From: Variovorax sp. PAMC26660
GTDB lineage: Bacteria > Pseudomonadota > Gammaproteobacteria > Burkholderiales > Burkholderiaceae_C
Assembly: GCF_014302995.1 (NCBI RefSeq)
Contig: NZ_CP060295.1
Location: 5,013,501 to 5,077,500, forward strand
DNA length: 64,000 bases
Reading direction: 5' to 3'
Below are positions 38,266 to 48,317 of the stretch, in pieces. The notes beneath the pieces were generated by a model, which saw nothing but the letters and a program-made list of their open reading frames with translations, made no database searches and had not been told where the DNA came from. Every line of letters begins with the position of its first letter. The first letter of the stretch is position 1. The translations under genes were made by a program, and so were the position numbers.

Positions 38266-39474
38266 TCAGCGCGCTGTCGCACCCGCGACAGCGCGAACAC
38301 CCGGAAAGCCATGCGCGCAGGCCCGCCAGGCAAGCATCAGCGCCAGGGCCAGCAGCACGACCAGCGACCACGGCAGCGCGCTTGCGCCGCGGCTTTGCAG
38401 CAGCACGCCGCCGATCAGCCCGCCACCCGCGATGGCCAGGTTCCACGCCGTGACCACCATCGACTGCGCCACATCGGCCGCGTCGCCGGCCGCCTGCGCC
38501 GAGGCGGTCTGGAACAGCGTGGCCGCCCCGCCGAACGCGACGCCCCAGACGGCAACGCCCAGGTAGACCGCCGCCGGCGAGCCCGTGGCCGTGCCCAGCA
38601 GCAATGCGGCCAGCCCGAAGGCGGCCGTGCTGGCCAGCACCAGTTCGCGCAGCCAGCGGTCGATCAGGATGCCTGTGACCCAGATGCCGATGAGCGACGC
38701 CGCGCCGAAGACCAGCAGCACCAGGTCGACCCGCTCGCCCAGCCCGGCATACGCCAGGAACGGTGCGATGTATGTATAGAGGATGTTGTGCGCCAGCACG
38801 AAGGCCAGCATGACCGCCAACACCGGCCGCACGCCCGGCATCAGGAACACGCGGCGCACGCTCTGCTGCCGCCCGGCGTCCTGGCCGGGAAAGTCCGGCA
38901 CCTGCCAGCGAACCCAGCCGAGCAGCAGCACCGACAGCGCCGACATGATCAGGAACGCCGGACGCCAGCCCACGCCCGCGCCCAGCAGCGTGCCCGCCGG
39001 AATGCCCAGCGACAGCGCGAGCGGCGCGCCCAGCATCGCCACCGCGATCGCCCGGCCCTGCATCGACGGCGCCACCATCCGGGCCGCGTGCCCGGCCAGC
39101 AGCGCCCAGAGCAGCCCCGCGAACACGCCCGCAAAGAAGCGCGCGACCAGCGTCAGCGGATAGTGGGTCGACAGCGCAGTGACCGTGTTGACGATGGCAA
39201 AGCCGCCAATCGCCAGCATCAGCAGCGGACGCCGCCGCCAGCCGCGCGTGAAGGCCACCAGCGGAATCGCCGCCACCAGCGAGCCGATGGCATAGACCGT
39301 CACAAGCTGGCCGACCAGTGCGGGCGTGACTGCCAGGCTGGCCCCGATCTGCGGCAGCAAGCCCGCCGGCATGGCTTCGGTCAGGATCGTGATGAAGCCG
39401 GCGGCTGCCAGCGCGAGCAGGCCTGAAAGCGGCAGCCGTGTCCGTTCGGCCGGTTGTGGCGTGTGCTCATGCAT
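38266..39474 (-). CDS. MFS transporter of the DHA1/AraJ type
   Basis: A 402-residue membrane protein with about twelve hydrophobic segments, of the drug:H+ antiporter-1 group that includes AraJ and sugar efflux transporters. Typical are FITILTEAMPAGLLPQIGAS, FAGVFAGLLWALLAGHAARM and the GRAIAVAMLGAPLALSLGIP helix. The ATG at 39474 overlaps the stop of the serine hydrolase gene, so the two are translationally coupled; a second ATG at 39483 is possible. Probable efflux of a small molecule, perhaps one processed by the neighbouring hydrolase. Confidence 0.82.
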   Translation of the reverse strand: MHEHTPQPAERTRLPLSGLLALAAAGFITILTEAMPAGLLPQIGASLAVTPALVGQLVTVYAIGSLVAAIPLVAFTRGWRRRPLLMLAIGGFAIVNTVTALSTHYPLTLVARFFAGVFAGLLWALLAGHAARMVAPSMQGRAIAVAMLGAPLALSLGIPAGTLLGAGVGWRPAFLIMSALSVLLLGWVRWQVPDFPGQDAGRQQSVRRVFLMPGVRPVLAVMLAFVLAHNILYTYIAPFLAYAGLGERVDLVLLVFGAASLIGIWVTGILIDRWLRELVLASTAAFGLAALLLGTATGSPAAVYLGVAVWGVAFGGAATLFQTASAQAAGDAADVAQSMVVTAWNLAIAGGGLIGGVLLQSRGASALPWSLVVLLALALMLAWRACAHGFPGVRAVAGATAR

Positions 39475-40669
39475 AGACGGCATCCCGCAGATCGGCCACG
39501 AAGCGGCCCGACATGCCTTCGTACAGCGTGTTGGTGAAGGCCACCACGCTGAGCGCGCGAGCACGGTCGACGAACCACGAATGCCCATACGCGCCGCCCC
39601 ACCGCCAGGTGCCCCCGGACTCGGGCGATTGCGCGGCCTGCGGGTCGTGCAGCACCGAGAAGCCCAGGCCGAAGCCGTAGCCGGGCGCATCGGCCGGCCC
39701 CCACGCGCCCGTGTGGTTGCGGCCCATGTCGTCCACAAGCCCCGCGGGCAGCAGCGGCGCACCGCCGCCGCGCAGGCTTTCGAGCAGGCGCATGAAGTCT
39801 TCCGCGCTGCCGACCATGCCTGCGCCGCCAGAGGGAAACGCCATCGCGTCGAAGGCACGCGCCGGATCGAAGCGGATGCCTACGGTGCCCTCGAAGGCCG
39901 GCGCTACGGTCAGGCCCTCCATGCGTTGGGGCGCCGTGCCCTGGCCGTTCACATAGGCCGTGGCCAGCCGGCCGTTGCGGGGCGCGAAGAAATCGGTGTC
40001 ATGCATCTGCAGCGGGCCGGTCACCAGGGTGCGCACCGCTTCGGCCAAAGGAACGCCGCAAACCGCCTCGACAACGCCGCCCAACACGTCGGTGGCCAGC
40101 GAATAGAGCCAGCCCGTGCCGGGCGCAAACAGCAGCGGCACCTGCGCGATGCGCCGCAGGTTCTCGGTCAGCGTCAGGTTGCTGCTGTCCATGCCGTCGG
40201 AAACGCCGGCCTGCGCATACGGGCCGTCTTCCGAGGGTTCGAAGAAGCGATAGCCCAGGCCGGATGTGTGCGTGAGCAACTGCTGCAGCGTGATCGTGGC
40301 CTCGCCGCCTCCGATGCTGTCAGGCAGGCGAGGGCGGAAGTCCGGCAGCCAGCGGGTGACCGGGTCGTCCAGCGTGAGCCGGCCCTGTCCCGCAAGCACC
40401 ATGACGGCGGTCGACACGATGGGCTTGGAGACCGAGGCGAGCCGGAACAGCGCGTCCTCGCGCATCGGCAGGCCGCCCTCGCGGTCCGCCACGCCAGCGG
40501 CACGTCGGTGCACGATGTGCCCGTCATGGGCGAGCAGCACCACGGCGCCGACCAGCCGCTGGTCGGCCACCGCGCGGTCGATGACCGCGTCGATGCGCGA
40601 CGCATTCGGGCCACGCCAGGCTGTCGCTGTCGTGGAAGAAGGGGGTGAGATTTCGTTGATGAGTGACAT
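39467..40669 (-). CDS. class C beta-lactamase-like serine hydrolase
   Basis: A 400-residue serine hydrolase of the beta-lactamase/esterase (EstB, AmpC-like) family. The nucleophile motif SVSK lies at residues 79-82, and the Tyr of the YxN-type motif is in WLYSLATDV. No signal peptide is visible, so it is likely a cytoplasmic esterase or transesterase rather than a true beta-lactamase. It is coupled to an MFS efflux gene and divergent from a LysR regulator, an arrangement typical for inducible detoxification of an ester or lactam. Confidence 0.82.
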   Translation of the reverse strand: MSLINEISPPSSTTATAWRGPNASRIDAVIDRAVADQRLVGAVVLLAHDGHIVHRRAAGVADREGGLPMREDALFRLASVSKPIVSTAVMVLAGQGRLTLDDPVTRWLPDFRPRLPDSIGGGEATITLQQLLTHTSGLGYRFFEPSEDGPYAQAGVSDGMDSSNLTLTENLRRIAQVPLLFAPGTGWLYSLATDVLGGVVEAVCGVPLAEAVRTLVTGPLQMHDTDFFAPRNGRLATAYVNGQGTAPQRMEGLTVAPAFEGTVGIRFDPARAFDAMAFPSGGAGMVGSAEDFMRLLESLRGGGAPLLPAGLVDDMGRNHTGAWGPADAPGYGFGLGFSVLHDPQAAQSPESGGTWRWGGAYGHSWFVDRARALSVVAFTNTLYEGMSGRFVADLRDAVYA

Positions 40670-40759
40670 GCCGTCAACGATAGGAAGAAGACGACTGCGG
40701 AAAAAGGGGGATACAGTTCCGCTCAATACGGACGTTGAAGTCCGCAATGGAACCTCCCC

Positions 40760-41668
40760 ATGGACAGCCTCAGCGGTTTCACCGTCTTCATCCAGGTGGC
40801 CGAAACCCGCAGCTTCGTCACCGCCGGCCGTGCGCTCGGCGTCTCCGCGTCGGCCGTGGGCAAGCGCGTGGCACGGCTCGAAGAGCGGCTGGGCGTGCGC
40901 CTGTTCCACCGCAGCACGCGCAGCATCACGCTCACCGCCGAAGGCGCGCTGTTCCTGGCGCGCAGCCGCCGGGTGCTGGCCGAGATCGAGGCGGCCGAGC
41001 AGGAGCTGTTGCACTCCGCCGGGGGGCCGCGCGGCAAGCTGCGCGTGAGCCTGCCGCTGGTCAGCTCGCTGGTGCTGCCGGTGCTGGCCGATTTCATGCG
41101 CGAGCATCCGGCCATCGAACTCGACCTGGATTTCAGCGACCGCCTCGTCGATGTCATCGAAGAGGGTTTCGACGCCGTGGTGCGCACCGGCGAGCACGCC
41201 GATTCACGGCTCTCGGCACGCCGGCTGGGCGAGTTCTCGCAATTGCTCGTGGCCTCGCCCGATTACCTGGCGCGCCACGGCAGGCCGGCCACCCCGGCCG
41301 ACCTCGCGAGCCATTCCTGCCTGCATTACCGTTACCCGGCCACCGGCAAGGTCGAGGTCTGGCCGCTGAAGCCTGCGCCCGACGGCACCGAGGCCAAGCC
41401 ACCGATTTCCATGATCTGCAACAACATGGAAACCCGCCTGTGCTTTGCGCTGCGCGGCCGTGGCATCGCCTGCCTGCCGGATTTCAGCGTGCGCGAGGCC
41501 TTGGCTGCGGGGCAGTTGCGCCCCGTGCTGCCCGACCATGTGCGACCCCATACGATCGGCCTGAGCGTGCTGTGGCCGTCCGGGCGTTACCCCTCGCCCA
41601 AGCTGCGGGCCTTGATCGACCACCTGGGCGCCCGCATGTTCAAGCCGCAAGACGGGGAAAGTTCCTGA
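40760..41668 (+). CDS. LysR-family transcriptional regulator
   Basis: A 302-residue regulator with an N-terminal winged helix-turn-helix (residues about 5-62: VAETRSFVTAGRALGVSASA) and a C-terminal periplasmic-binding-like effector domain (about 90-295). It is divergent, across 90 bases, from the serine hydrolase-MFS operon, which it most likely controls, as LysR proteins commonly do with adjacent divergent genes. It is followed by parE without an obvious terminator. Confidence 0.88.
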   Translation: MDSLSGFTVFIQVAETRSFVTAGRALGVSASAVGKRVARLEERLGVRLFHRSTRSITLTAEGALFLARSRRVLAEIEAAEQELLHSAGGPRGKLRVSLPLVSSLVLPVLADFMREHPAIELDLDFSDRLVDVIEEGFDAVVRTGEHADSRLSARRLGEFSQLLVASPDYLARHGRPATPADLASHSCLHYRYPATGKVEVWPLKPAPDGTEAKPPISMICNNMETRLCFALRGRGIACLPDFSVREALAAGQLRPVLPDHVRPHTIGLSVLWPSGRYPSPKLRALIDHLGARMFKPQDGESS

Positions 41669-41729
41669 ATTTCGCCGCGCCGCCGAAGCGATGCCTGTAT
41701 GGGTATCCAGTTATTTCAAGACCACTGAC

Positions 41730-41735
41730 TACAAT
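41730..41735 (+). promoter_or_regulatory. -10 element for parE
   Basis: TACAAT, five of six bases matching consensus, ends 8 bases before the parE ATG at 41744. Transcription would start at or next to the start codon, and no Shine-Dalgarno sequence is present. A -35 box is not obvious. Confidence 0.4.
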
Positions 41736-41743
41736 CCGCCCCC

Positions 41744-43741
<1,998 letters not shown>

Positions 43742-43828
43742 CTGAGCATGATGGGCACGCGATCGGGTTCTTTCGCGCGTTCCCGGCGCATGCGCGCATG
43801 CAACCGACAGGTTTTCTCGGGGAGTGAC

Positions 43829-44389
43829 GTGGAGAAAAAAAAGATATTGAAGTGCCGACGCGTGATCGGGCACCAATTGGTGTTGCGGGACGCGAATCCC
43901 GAGGATGCGAGCTTCATCCTCGGGTTGCGCCTGGACGAGTCGAAAGGGCGCTATCTCTCCAAGGTTGCCCCGGACCTGCAGCCACAGGTCGAATGGCTGG
44001 CGCGGTATCAAGCCGATGTGGGGCAGGCGTATTTCATCATCGAGAACAAGGCTGGCGAGCGCTTTGGAACCGTGCGGCTCTACGACGCAGTCGGAGATTC
44101 CTTCTGCTGGGGGTCATGGCTGCTTCGGGCGGGCAGCCCGACGGCTTTCGCAATCGAATCCGCGCTGATCGTCTATCGCTACGCCATGTCCCTGGGCTTC
44201 AGTGCCGCCCATTTCGACGTGCGCAAGGACAACCGCTCGGTCTGGCAGTTTCACGAGAGGTTTGGCGCCATGCGCCTGAGCGAGAGCGGGACCGACTACT
44301 TCTATTCGATCGACGAGGCTGCGATTCAGTACTCCCTGAGCCGCTATGCGCGCTTCCTGCCCCACGGAATCCAGGTGGTGCCCGGATGA
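43829..44389 (+). CDS. GNAT-family N-acetyltransferase, likely amino-sugar specific
   Basis: A 186-residue acetyltransferase with the GNAT fold (LVLRDANPEDASFILGLRLD at the start, FGTVRLYD and FHERFGAMRLSES later). It resembles PseH-like enzymes that acetylate amino sugars. The start is taken as the GTG at 43829, preceded by GGGGAG five bases away; the frame stays open to an ATG at 43748. The stop overlaps the next start (ATGA). It is the first of four genes inserted between parE and the transglycosylase gene. Its likely job is N-acetylation of the 3-amino sugar made by the isomerase and aminotransferase. Confidence 0.75.
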   Translation: MEKKKILKCRRVIGHQLVLRDANPEDASFILGLRLDESKGRYLSKVAPDLQPQVEWLARYQADVGQAYFIIENKAGERFGTVRLYDAVGDSFCWGSWLLRAGSPTAFAIESALIVYRYAMSLGFSAAHFDVRKDNRSVWQFHERFGAMRLSESGTDYFYSIDEAAIQYSLSRYARFLPHGIQVVPG

Positions 44390-45753
44390 ACTATCAGGAA
44401 AAAATTCAAAGTCTTGAAGACTCGCTATCTCAAGGAGAAAGTGCTCGGCTCCTCTACGACCTTGCGAATTTCGTGATGGGCGTCTGGGCGGACCCGCGCT
44501 ATATCTTCCGGGTGTTCGAGTCCCGCCCTCTGGACGACCTGTGCCTTCAGTTGGGGCGTGCGTTGCTTGGAGAGGATGAGTTGCGCTCCCGTGGCGATCG
44601 CAAGGCCGGTGCAGACAGTGCCTTCTATGTTGCGAGCGCTCTGATGCACGTCACGGGTGGGCACACGCAGGCGTTGCGCGATGTCATTCGAGCAAGGCCA
44701 GGTATTCGACACGTGGTGCTCGTCACGAACCCGATGAACGATCCGGCGCTGAACGACGAGGAATGCGCCAAGATCTTCGAGGAGTTCGGCGGCAAGGTCG
44801 AAGTGCATGTGGCGCCAGCTATCGAATATCACGCCAAGGCGGACTGGTTGCTCGCGCAGCTCGGGCAGGAAAAGCCGGAGCGGCTCTACCTTTTCAATCA
44901 CCACTACGACGCGCTCGCAGTGGGGTTCGCACAGCCTGAACTGGCCGGAAAGGTCTATTTCTTCCATCACGGGGATCACAGCCTGTGCCTGGGCGTTCAC
45001 ATTCCCCATGCGGTCCATGTCGATTGCTCGGAGGCGTCGTACGAGCAATGTCGTCACCGCTTCGGCGTCACGAACAACACGTTGTGGCCGTTGAGCGCGG
45101 CCGATCGTGGCGCATTGCCCGATTCGCACGCGTTCATGAAAGATGGTGAACTCCTGACCGCCTCCCATGGATCGGGCAACAAGTTCGAGCGCCTGGAACC
45201 CAATATTCCCTACAGCTACGCAGATGTCGTGGTCGCCCGCCTGAGCGCGGCGAATGGCAGGCACTTTCACCTGGGCGTGCTTTCGGATTCGATGCAGGCC
45301 GAGATCTTGAGCAAGGCCGCCGAAGCGGGCGTGGACCCCGCGCGCCTCGTCTCCTTCGGTCATGTGCCGAGCCTGTGGGATTGGCTGCTGGCGCACAAGA
45401 TTGACCTGTGCATCAATTCATTTCCCACGCAAGGCTTCAAGGGGATGGTGGAGACCATGGGGGCCGGCATTCCGATGATCGTCTATCGCAGCCGCCTGTC
45501 GCGTTTCCATTCCACGCCAGAGTTTGCATACCAGGGCGCTTTCCATTGGGAAACGCTCGACGAGTTGAAGGCGCACATTCGCGCATGCAATCCTGCGGTG
45601 CTGAAGCGGCACGGCCACAGATCGCGGTTTTGCTACACCCAATACCATCGGCCCGAGGTCCTGCAGATGTGCGTGACCGACCCCGGGTTCGAGCCGCCCA
45701 TGAAGAAGCTGCTGCCGTTCCACGAGGATTCGTTGGCGCGGCACTTCGAGTAG
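44386..45753 (+). CDS. glycosyltransferase-like protein of the sugar cassette
   Basis: A 455-residue soluble protein. Its C-terminal half (about residues 230-440) looks like a GT-B glycosyltransferase: a Rossmann-like segment FHLGVLSDSMQAEILSKAAE, then VSFGHVPSLWDWLLAHKIDL and the donor-site-like GFKGMVETMGAGIPMIVYRS, similar in style to O-GlcNAc transferase/SPINDLY and flagellin glycosyltransferases. The N-terminal half contains a second alpha/beta domain (RHVVLVTNPMNDPALN). I do not recognise an exact family. The start overlaps the acetyltransferase stop (ATGA). It probably transfers the cassette's amino sugar to a protein or glycan. Confidence 0.6.
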   Translation: MNYQEKIQSLEDSLSQGESARLLYDLANFVMGVWADPRYIFRVFESRPLDDLCLQLGRALLGEDELRSRGDRKAGADSAFYVASALMHVTGGHTQALRDVIRARPGIRHVVLVTNPMNDPALNDEECAKIFEEFGGKVEVHVAPAIEYHAKADWLLAQLGQEKPERLYLFNHHYDALAVGFAQPELAGKVYFFHHGDHSLCLGVHIPHAVHVDCSEASYEQCRHRFGVTNNTLWPLSAADRGALPDSHAFMKDGELLTASHGSGNKFERLEPNIPYSYADVVVARLSAANGRHFHLGVLSDSMQAEILSKAAEAGVDPARLVSFGHVPSLWDWLLAHKIDLCINSFPTQGFKGMVETMGAGIPMIVYRSRLSRFHSTPEFAYQGAFHWETLDELKAHIRACNPAVLKRHGHRSRFCYTQYHRPEVLQMCVTDPGFEPPMKKLLPFHEDSLARHFE

Positions 45754-45796
45754 CCGGTATGCCTTTGATTGAAATCGACACAGAGAGGCGCAATCC

Positions 45797-46219
45797 ATGA
45801 GCGATGCAATTGGGAGTCTTGATTTCTGCAAGCGGCTGGATCTGCCGAAGATCTCCGATCCGCGCGGGAACCTCACCTTTGTGGAAGGTGGGCGGCACGT
45901 CGAGTTCGACATACGCCGCGTCTACTATTTGTATGACGTGCCCGGTGGCGCCGAGCGGGGCGGGCATGCGCACAAGGATCTCCACCAGTTCATCATCGCC
46001 ATGTCGGGGAGCTTCGACGTCGTGCTGGATGACGGCACGAAAAAAGCGCGCTACCACCTGAATCGCTCTTACACGGGGCTCTATGTCTGCCCAATGATCT
46101 GGCGCGAACTCGACAATTTTTCCTCGGGCTCCGTGTGCATGGTGCTGGCCTCGAACCGGTACTCCGAGGACGACTACTACCGCGACTACGGTCAGTTCAT
46201 GAAGGCGCAAGGCCTATGA
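45797..46219 (+). CDS. FdtA/QdtA-like dTDP-sugar 3,4-ketoisomerase (cupin)
   Basis: A 140-residue cupin matching the FdtA/QdtA (WxcM-like) family, which converts dTDP-4-oxo-6-deoxyglucose to the 3-oxo sugar. The signature [12 protein letters not shown] includes H57 and H59, with the sugar-binding [12 protein letters not shown] near the start and [20 protein letters not shown] later. It overlaps the aminotransferase gene (ATGA). With that enzyme it would make a dTDP-3-amino-3,6-dideoxyhexose. Whether the product is galacto (FdtA) or gluco (QdtA) configured cannot be read here. Confidence 0.88.
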   Translation: MSDAIGSLDFCKRLDLPKISDPRGNLTFVEGGRHVEFDIRRVYYLYDVPGGAERGGHAHKDLHQFIIAMSGSFDVVLDDGTKKARYHLNRSYTGLYVCPMIWRELDNFSSGSVCMVLASNRYSEDDYYRDYGQFMKAQGL

Positions 46220-47325
46220 AATCGCTCCCCTTCATCGACCTGAAGGCACCGTACCTGGAGCTGAAGGACGAAATCGACGAAGCCGTCCAGCGCGTGCTGC
46301 ACAGCGGCTGGTACATCCTCGGCCCGGAGGTCGAAGCCTTCGAGGCCGAGTTCGCCGCGTACTGCGGCGTGCCGCATGCCATCGGGGTCGGTAATGGCCT
46401 CGATGCGCTCCAGCTGGCCCTTTTGGCCATGGATGTCGGCCCCGGCGACGAGGTCATCGTGCCTTCCAACACCTACATCGCCACCTGGCTGGCGGTCAGC
46501 CATTGCGGCGCTACGCCGGTGGCGGTCGAGCCCGACCCGCTGACGCACAACATCGATGCCGCACGGATCGAAGTTGCGATCACGGGCAAGACCAAGGTCA
46601 TCCTGCCGGTGCATCTCTACGGGCAGCCTGCGGACATGGACGCAATCCTGGCGGTCGCGAAGCGACATGGCTTGCGCGTGCTCGAAGACGCCGCGCAGGC
46701 CCAGGGCGCGCGGTATCGTGGCACCAGGATCGGTGGTCACGGCGATGCGGTGGCCTGGAGCTTCTACCCCGGCAAGAACCTGGGGGCGCTGGGCGATGCG
46801 GGCGCGGTGACAACCACCGATCCGGCGCTCGACACGCGTTTGCGCATGCTTCGCAACTACGGCTCCCGGACCAAATACATCAATGAAGTCCATGGTTACA
46901 ACAGCCGGCTCGATCCGCTTCAGGCGGCTGTACTGCGGGTCAAACTGAAACATCTGGACACCTGGAACGCGCGGCGGCTGCAATTGGCGGACGCCTACCG
47001 GGCGGGCCTTGCGGGAAGCCCGGTTGCCGTTCCAGGCGTGTTGCCGCTGGCCCAGCCGGTCTGGCACCAGTTCGTCATCCAGAGCGATCGGCGCGATGCG
47101 TTGCAAAATGCGCTGAAAGGCAAGGGCATCGAAACCTTGATCCACTACCCCCTGCCCCCGCACAAGCAGCAGTGCTATGCGGACATGCACTTGGCACCGG
47201 ACAACTTTCCCATCGCCTCGGGACTGGCTGATCGTGTGCTGAGCCTGCCCATCGGACCGCACATGTCCTCGGGCGATGTTGAAGTTGTGGTGTCCGCCAT
47301 CCAGGACATCACGCCAAACCTCTGA
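46216..47325 (+). CDS. DegT/DnrJ/EryC1-family sugar aminotransferase (FdtB/QdtB-like)
   Basis: A 369-residue PLP enzyme that aminates the 3-oxo group of a dTDP-sugar. The PLP lysine is K187 in [26 protein letters not shown] supplies the cofactor Asp, and the start [16 protein letters not shown] is typical of FdtB/QdtB. Its ATG overlaps the isomerase stop, so the two are produced together, which supports 3-amino-3,6-dideoxyhexose synthesis. The upstream dTDP-glucose enzymes RmlA and RmlB are not in this window. Confidence 0.92.
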   Translation: MKSLPFIDLKAPYLELKDEIDEAVQRVLHSGWYILGPEVEAFEAEFAAYCGVPHAIGVGNGLDALQLALLAMDVGPGDEVIVPSNTYIATWLAVSHCGATPVAVEPDPLTHNIDAARIEVAITGKTKVILPVHLYGQPADMDAILAVAKRHGLRVLEDAAQAQGARYRGTRIGGHGDAVAWSFYPGKNLGALGDAGAVTTTDPALDTRLRMLRNYGSRTKYINEVHGYNSRLDPLQAAVLRVKLKHLDTWNARRLQLADAYRAGLAGSPVAVPGVLPLAQPVWHQFVIQSDRRDALQNALKGKGIETLIHYPLPPHKQQCYADMHLAPDNFPIASGLADRVLSLPIGPHMSSGDVEVVVSAIQDITPNL

Positions 47326-47347
47326 TCCGACGTCTCTTCCTTCGCTG

Positions 47348-48283
47348 ATGAATCGCGCAATCGTTGCCTGCTGGATGATGCTGGCCCTCCTGCTGGGGGG
47401 CTGGCAGCGCGCTGCGCACGCCGCGGACATCTACGGCTTCATCGACAGCAAGGGCGTCGCGCACTTCGCATCCGAAAAGATCGATGAGCGCTACCAGGTC
47501 TTCTTTCGCGGTGGCCAGAGCTTCGACACCGCGCAGGGCCTTTCGCCGTTGGGCCGTGGCGCGGGCAAGCTCGACGGCAAGGTGCCGCCAGCGTCGCAGA
47601 CATTGCTTGCGCTGTTCGAGGCCTCGCCCAGCTACAAGACGGCCAAGGCCGCACTGCGCGATGCGTCGAACAAGCACGACATCGACTACGAGCTGCTGCA
47701 GGCCCTGATCGCCACCGAATCGGGCTTCGACGCGCAGGCCGTCTCGCCCAAGGGCGCGATGGGCCTCATGCAACTGATGCCCGCTACAGCGCAGCGCTAC
47801 GGCGTGTCGGCGGACAAGCGCACGACCATCGAAAAAAAGCTGTTCGACCCGCGCATCAACATCGCTGCCGGCTCGCGCTACCTGCGCGACCTGATCGCCA
47901 TGTTCCCGGGCCAGATCGAACTGGCGCTGGCCGCCTACAACGCGGGTGAGGGCGCGGTGCAGCGCGCGGGCAACAAGATCCCGAACTACAAGGAAACGCA
48001 GAACTACGTGCAGACCGTGCTGCAGCTCTACGCGTACCTCAAGCCCGGCGTGACGGGGCGAAGCAGCAACGGCGGCAAGTCGCCGGGGCGCATCCGCATG
48101 GAAATGGGCGGCGCCGTCGGCCGCGGCAACATGCCGCCCGAGCAGCCCACGCGAATGCCTGCGTTGCCCGCCATGCCCGATCCGGCCGCTGCGCCAAGCT
48201 CTCCCTACATGCCCGAAGTGCCGGCCGCCTCGTCGTCGTCGTTGACGACGACCGGATCGCCTTCGCTGGCCATGGCCGAATAA
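47348..48283 (+). CDS. lytic transglycosylase (Slt type)
   Basis: A 311-residue periplasmic enzyme cleaving peptidoglycan with formation of 1,6-anhydromuramyl ends. After a signal peptide (residues 1-25) comes a DUF4124-like strand segment ([19 protein letters not shown]), then the SLT domain with catalytic E124 ([20 protein letters not shown]) and [13 protein letters not shown]. The Pro/Met/Ala-rich tail (about 245-311) is disordered. It lies between the sugar cassette and parC; without the cassette it would directly follow parE. Confidence 0.9.
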   Translation: MNRAIVACWMMLALLLGGWQRAAHAADIYGFIDSKGVAHFASEKIDERYQVFFRGGQSFDTAQGLSPLGRGAGKLDGKVPPASQTLLALFEASPSYKTAKAALRDASNKHDIDYELLQALIATESGFDAQAVSPKGAMGLMQLMPATAQRYGVSADKRTTIEKKLFDPRINIAAGSRYLRDLIAMFPGQIELALAAYNAGEGAVQRAGNKIPNYKETQNYVQTVLQLYAYLKPGVTGRSSNGGKSPGRIRMEMGGAVGRGNMPPEQPTRMPALPAMPDPAAAPSSPYMPEVPAASSSSLTTTGSPSLAMAE

Positions 48284-48317
48284 ACAAGCAACAGAAATCT
48301 TCCGGAAACGACAGACG

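Noticed and set aside
39467..40669. Serine hydrolase as a true secreted class C beta-lactamase
   Set aside because: There is an SxxK motif, but no signal peptide and no clear KTG motif. An esterase-type member of the family is more likely.
43742..47347. Complete dTDP-amino-sugar pathway
   Set aside because: RmlA and RmlB, which make the dTDP-4-oxo-6-deoxyglucose precursor, are not in the window, so only the late steps are supported.
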